In this document: piece after piece, positions 62,926 to 64,000 of the stretch
How the letters are laid out: the number at the start of each line of letters is the position of its first letter
Position numbering within the stretch: the stretch's first letter is position 1
Assembly (NCBI RefSeq): GCF_018409545.1
Contig: NZ_AP024563.1
Coordinates: 788,501-852,500 of the forward strand
Length of the DNA: 64,000 nucleotides
Direction of reading: 5' to 3'
Source: Allochromatium tepidum
GTDB taxonomy: Bacteria; Pseudomonadota; Gammaproteobacteria; Chromatiales; Chromatiaceae
Translations under genes and position numbers: made by a program
The notes under the pieces: generated by a model
Databases searched by the model: none
What the model was told of the DNA's origin: nothing
The model's input: the letters and a program-made list of their open reading frames with translations, nothing else

Positions 62926-64000
62926 AAGAACACGACCTTCCACGCCTCCTCATCGTCGACGACACGCCGACCAACATCGAGATCCTGCTCGGGATGCTGG
63001 AAGACAGCTATGACACCAGCTTCGCCACCTCCGGGCGACAGGCGCTCGAACTGCTCGCCAAGACCGCCAAGCCGGATCTGATCCTGCTCGACGTCATGAT
63101 GCCCGAGATGGACGGCTATGAGGTCTGCGCGGCGCTCAAGTCCGATCCGGTCACACGCGAGATCCCGGTGATCTTCGTCACCGCGCGCACGGACTCCGAG
63201 AGCGAGGTCCGTGCATTGTCGGCCGGCGGCGTGGACTTCGTGCACAAGCCGGTCAACAAGCCGGTTCTGCGCGCGCGTGTGGCGCTGCATCTGGAGCTGG
63301 AGCGGCGCGCGCGTGATCTGCGCACCGCCAATGCCGAGCTGACGCGCCATCGCGATCACCTGGAGGATCTGGTGCATGAGCGGGTGCGTGAGCTGGCGCT
63401 GGCGCGCGACGAGGCCGAGAGCGCCAATCGCGCCAAGAGCGTCTTTCTGACCAACATCGGCCATGAGCTGCACACCCCCATGCATCAGATCATGGGACTG
63501 GCCTATCTGGCCAAACGCGACAGCCAGGACGAGCGTTTGCGGACACGGATGGATCAGCTCGAACGCGCCTCGCAGCGTCTGCACCAGATCATCACTGATC
63601 TGCTGACGCTCAGTCGCGCCGAGTCCGAGCGGCTGGAACTGGAGATCGCGGATTTCGATCTGGAAGCGCTGTGCGCGCGGGTCATCGGGCGCTTCGAGGC
63701 GTCGGCCGGCTCCAAGGGGCTCGAATTGGTCCGGCGGATCGAGCCGGGCGTTCCGCGCTGTCTGCGGGGCGATGCATCCCATCTGGAACAGATGCTCGAT
63801 GCCTTGCTGAGCAATGCCGTCAAGTTCTCGGAGCGGGGATGTGTGCGGCTCGTCGTCACGGCGATCGAGGCGCGTGAAAAGGCGGTGACCCTGCGTTTCG
63901 CCGTCGAGGATCAGGGGATCGGTCTGTCGCCCGAGGCGCGCGCGAACCTGTTCGAGCCGTTCCGCCAGGGCGACGGCTCCATGACGCGCCGCCATGAGGG
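62922..64000 (+). CDS. Response-regulator / histidine kinase (partial)
   Basis: The gene continues beyond the window. At least 359 residues are visible: a receiver domain (about 8-120) with acceptor D57 in LLDVMMPEMDG and LIVDDTPTNIEIL, a coiled coil, HisKA with H181 in GHELHTPMHQIMG, and the start of HATPase_c. The H-box is unusual, with HELHTPM instead of HELRTPM. It is the natural partner of the kinase just upstream. Confidence 0.9.
   Translation, partial: MKEHDLPRLLIVDDTPTNIEILLGMLEDSYDTSFATSGRQALELLAKTAKPDLILLDVMMPEMDGYEVCAALKSDPVTREIPVIFVTARTDSESEVRALSAGGVDFVHKPVNKPVLRARVALHLELERRARDLRTANAELTRHRDHLEDLVHERVRELALARDEAESANRAKSVFLTNIGHELHTPMHQIMGLAYLAKRDSQDERLRTRMDQLERASQRLHQIITDLLTLSRAESERLELEIADFDLEALCARVIGRFEASAGSKGLELVRRIEPGVPRCLRGDASHLEQMLDALLSNAVKFSERGCVRLVVTAIEAREKAVTLRFAVEDQGIGLSPEARANLFEPFRQGDGSMTRRHE

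Overview
The window is a GC-rich gammaproteobacterial chromosome segment. Gene content and protein style suggest a purple sulfur bacterium of the Chromatiaceae (Allochromatium/Thiocystis type): a Tat-exported molybdopterin oxidoreductase operon, a phosphoketolase, a BLUF photoreceptor fused to c-di-GMP domains, many hybrid histidine kinases, and the usual gammaproteobacterial housekeeping clusters. The organism assignment is inference. I see no rRNA, tRNA, CRISPR array or complete insertion sequence.

Layout. 1-6.5 kb: a 256-bp repeat that runs into the first codons of a giant membrane protein of unknown function, then a hemerythrin / DUF2249 / multi-TM (NnrS or COX1-like) trio. 6.5-15.3 kb, minus strand: a coiled-coil membrane protein, then the conserved operon ndk-rlmN-pilW-rodZ-hisS-yfgM-bamB-der (listed in transcription order), without ispG at its common place. 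15.5-24.2 kb: DHH phosphoesterase, prfB with its programmed +1 frameshift, lysS, ygfZ, an RNB-domain ribonuclease, a DUF882 peptidase-like protein and a DUF4124-lytic transglycosylase. 24.3-30.1 kb: a candidate FNR box followed by molybdopterin subunit, four-cluster ferredoxin subunit, NrfD-like anchor, TorD-like chaperone and a HybE-like protein. 30.2-32.3 kb: a gene graveyard holding deleted remnants of a TerY-type vWA protein and its partner kinase, with a HigA antitoxin and a doubly frameshifted HigB toxin between them. 32.3-43.8 kb: phosphoketolase, a 45-residue Cys-rich membrane peptide, rimO, DUF2892, a kinase/ATPase fusion, an EAL-HDOD protein, an EamA transporter, dusA and an LTA-synthase-like sulfatase. 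44-48.1 kb: a periplasmic-binding-fold / PAS / GGDEF / EAL / BLUF fusion and a DUF3334 protein. 48.1-50.1 kb: a second graveyard (IS630-like fragment, truncated AAA/PDDEXK gene, Uma2 tail) ending in the second copy of the 256-bp repeat, which again supplies the 5' end of a gene (VanZ-like). 50.5-64 kb: a TauD-like dioxygenase, an alpha/beta-hydrolase lipoprotein, and a sensory island of two kinases on the minus strand, diverging from CheB-CheR, a kinase and a response-regulator kinase on the plus strand.

Most notable: (i) the repeat at 2-257 and 49823-50077, which carries a series of dyads with 3-nt spacers and delivers start codons to two unrelated genes in different reading frames, with a possible tail-to-head scar in front of the phosphoketolase gene; (ii) the binding-protein/c-di-GMP/BLUF fusion; (iii) a C-terminal module shared by three neighbouring kinases; (iv) the small CxxC membrane peptide.
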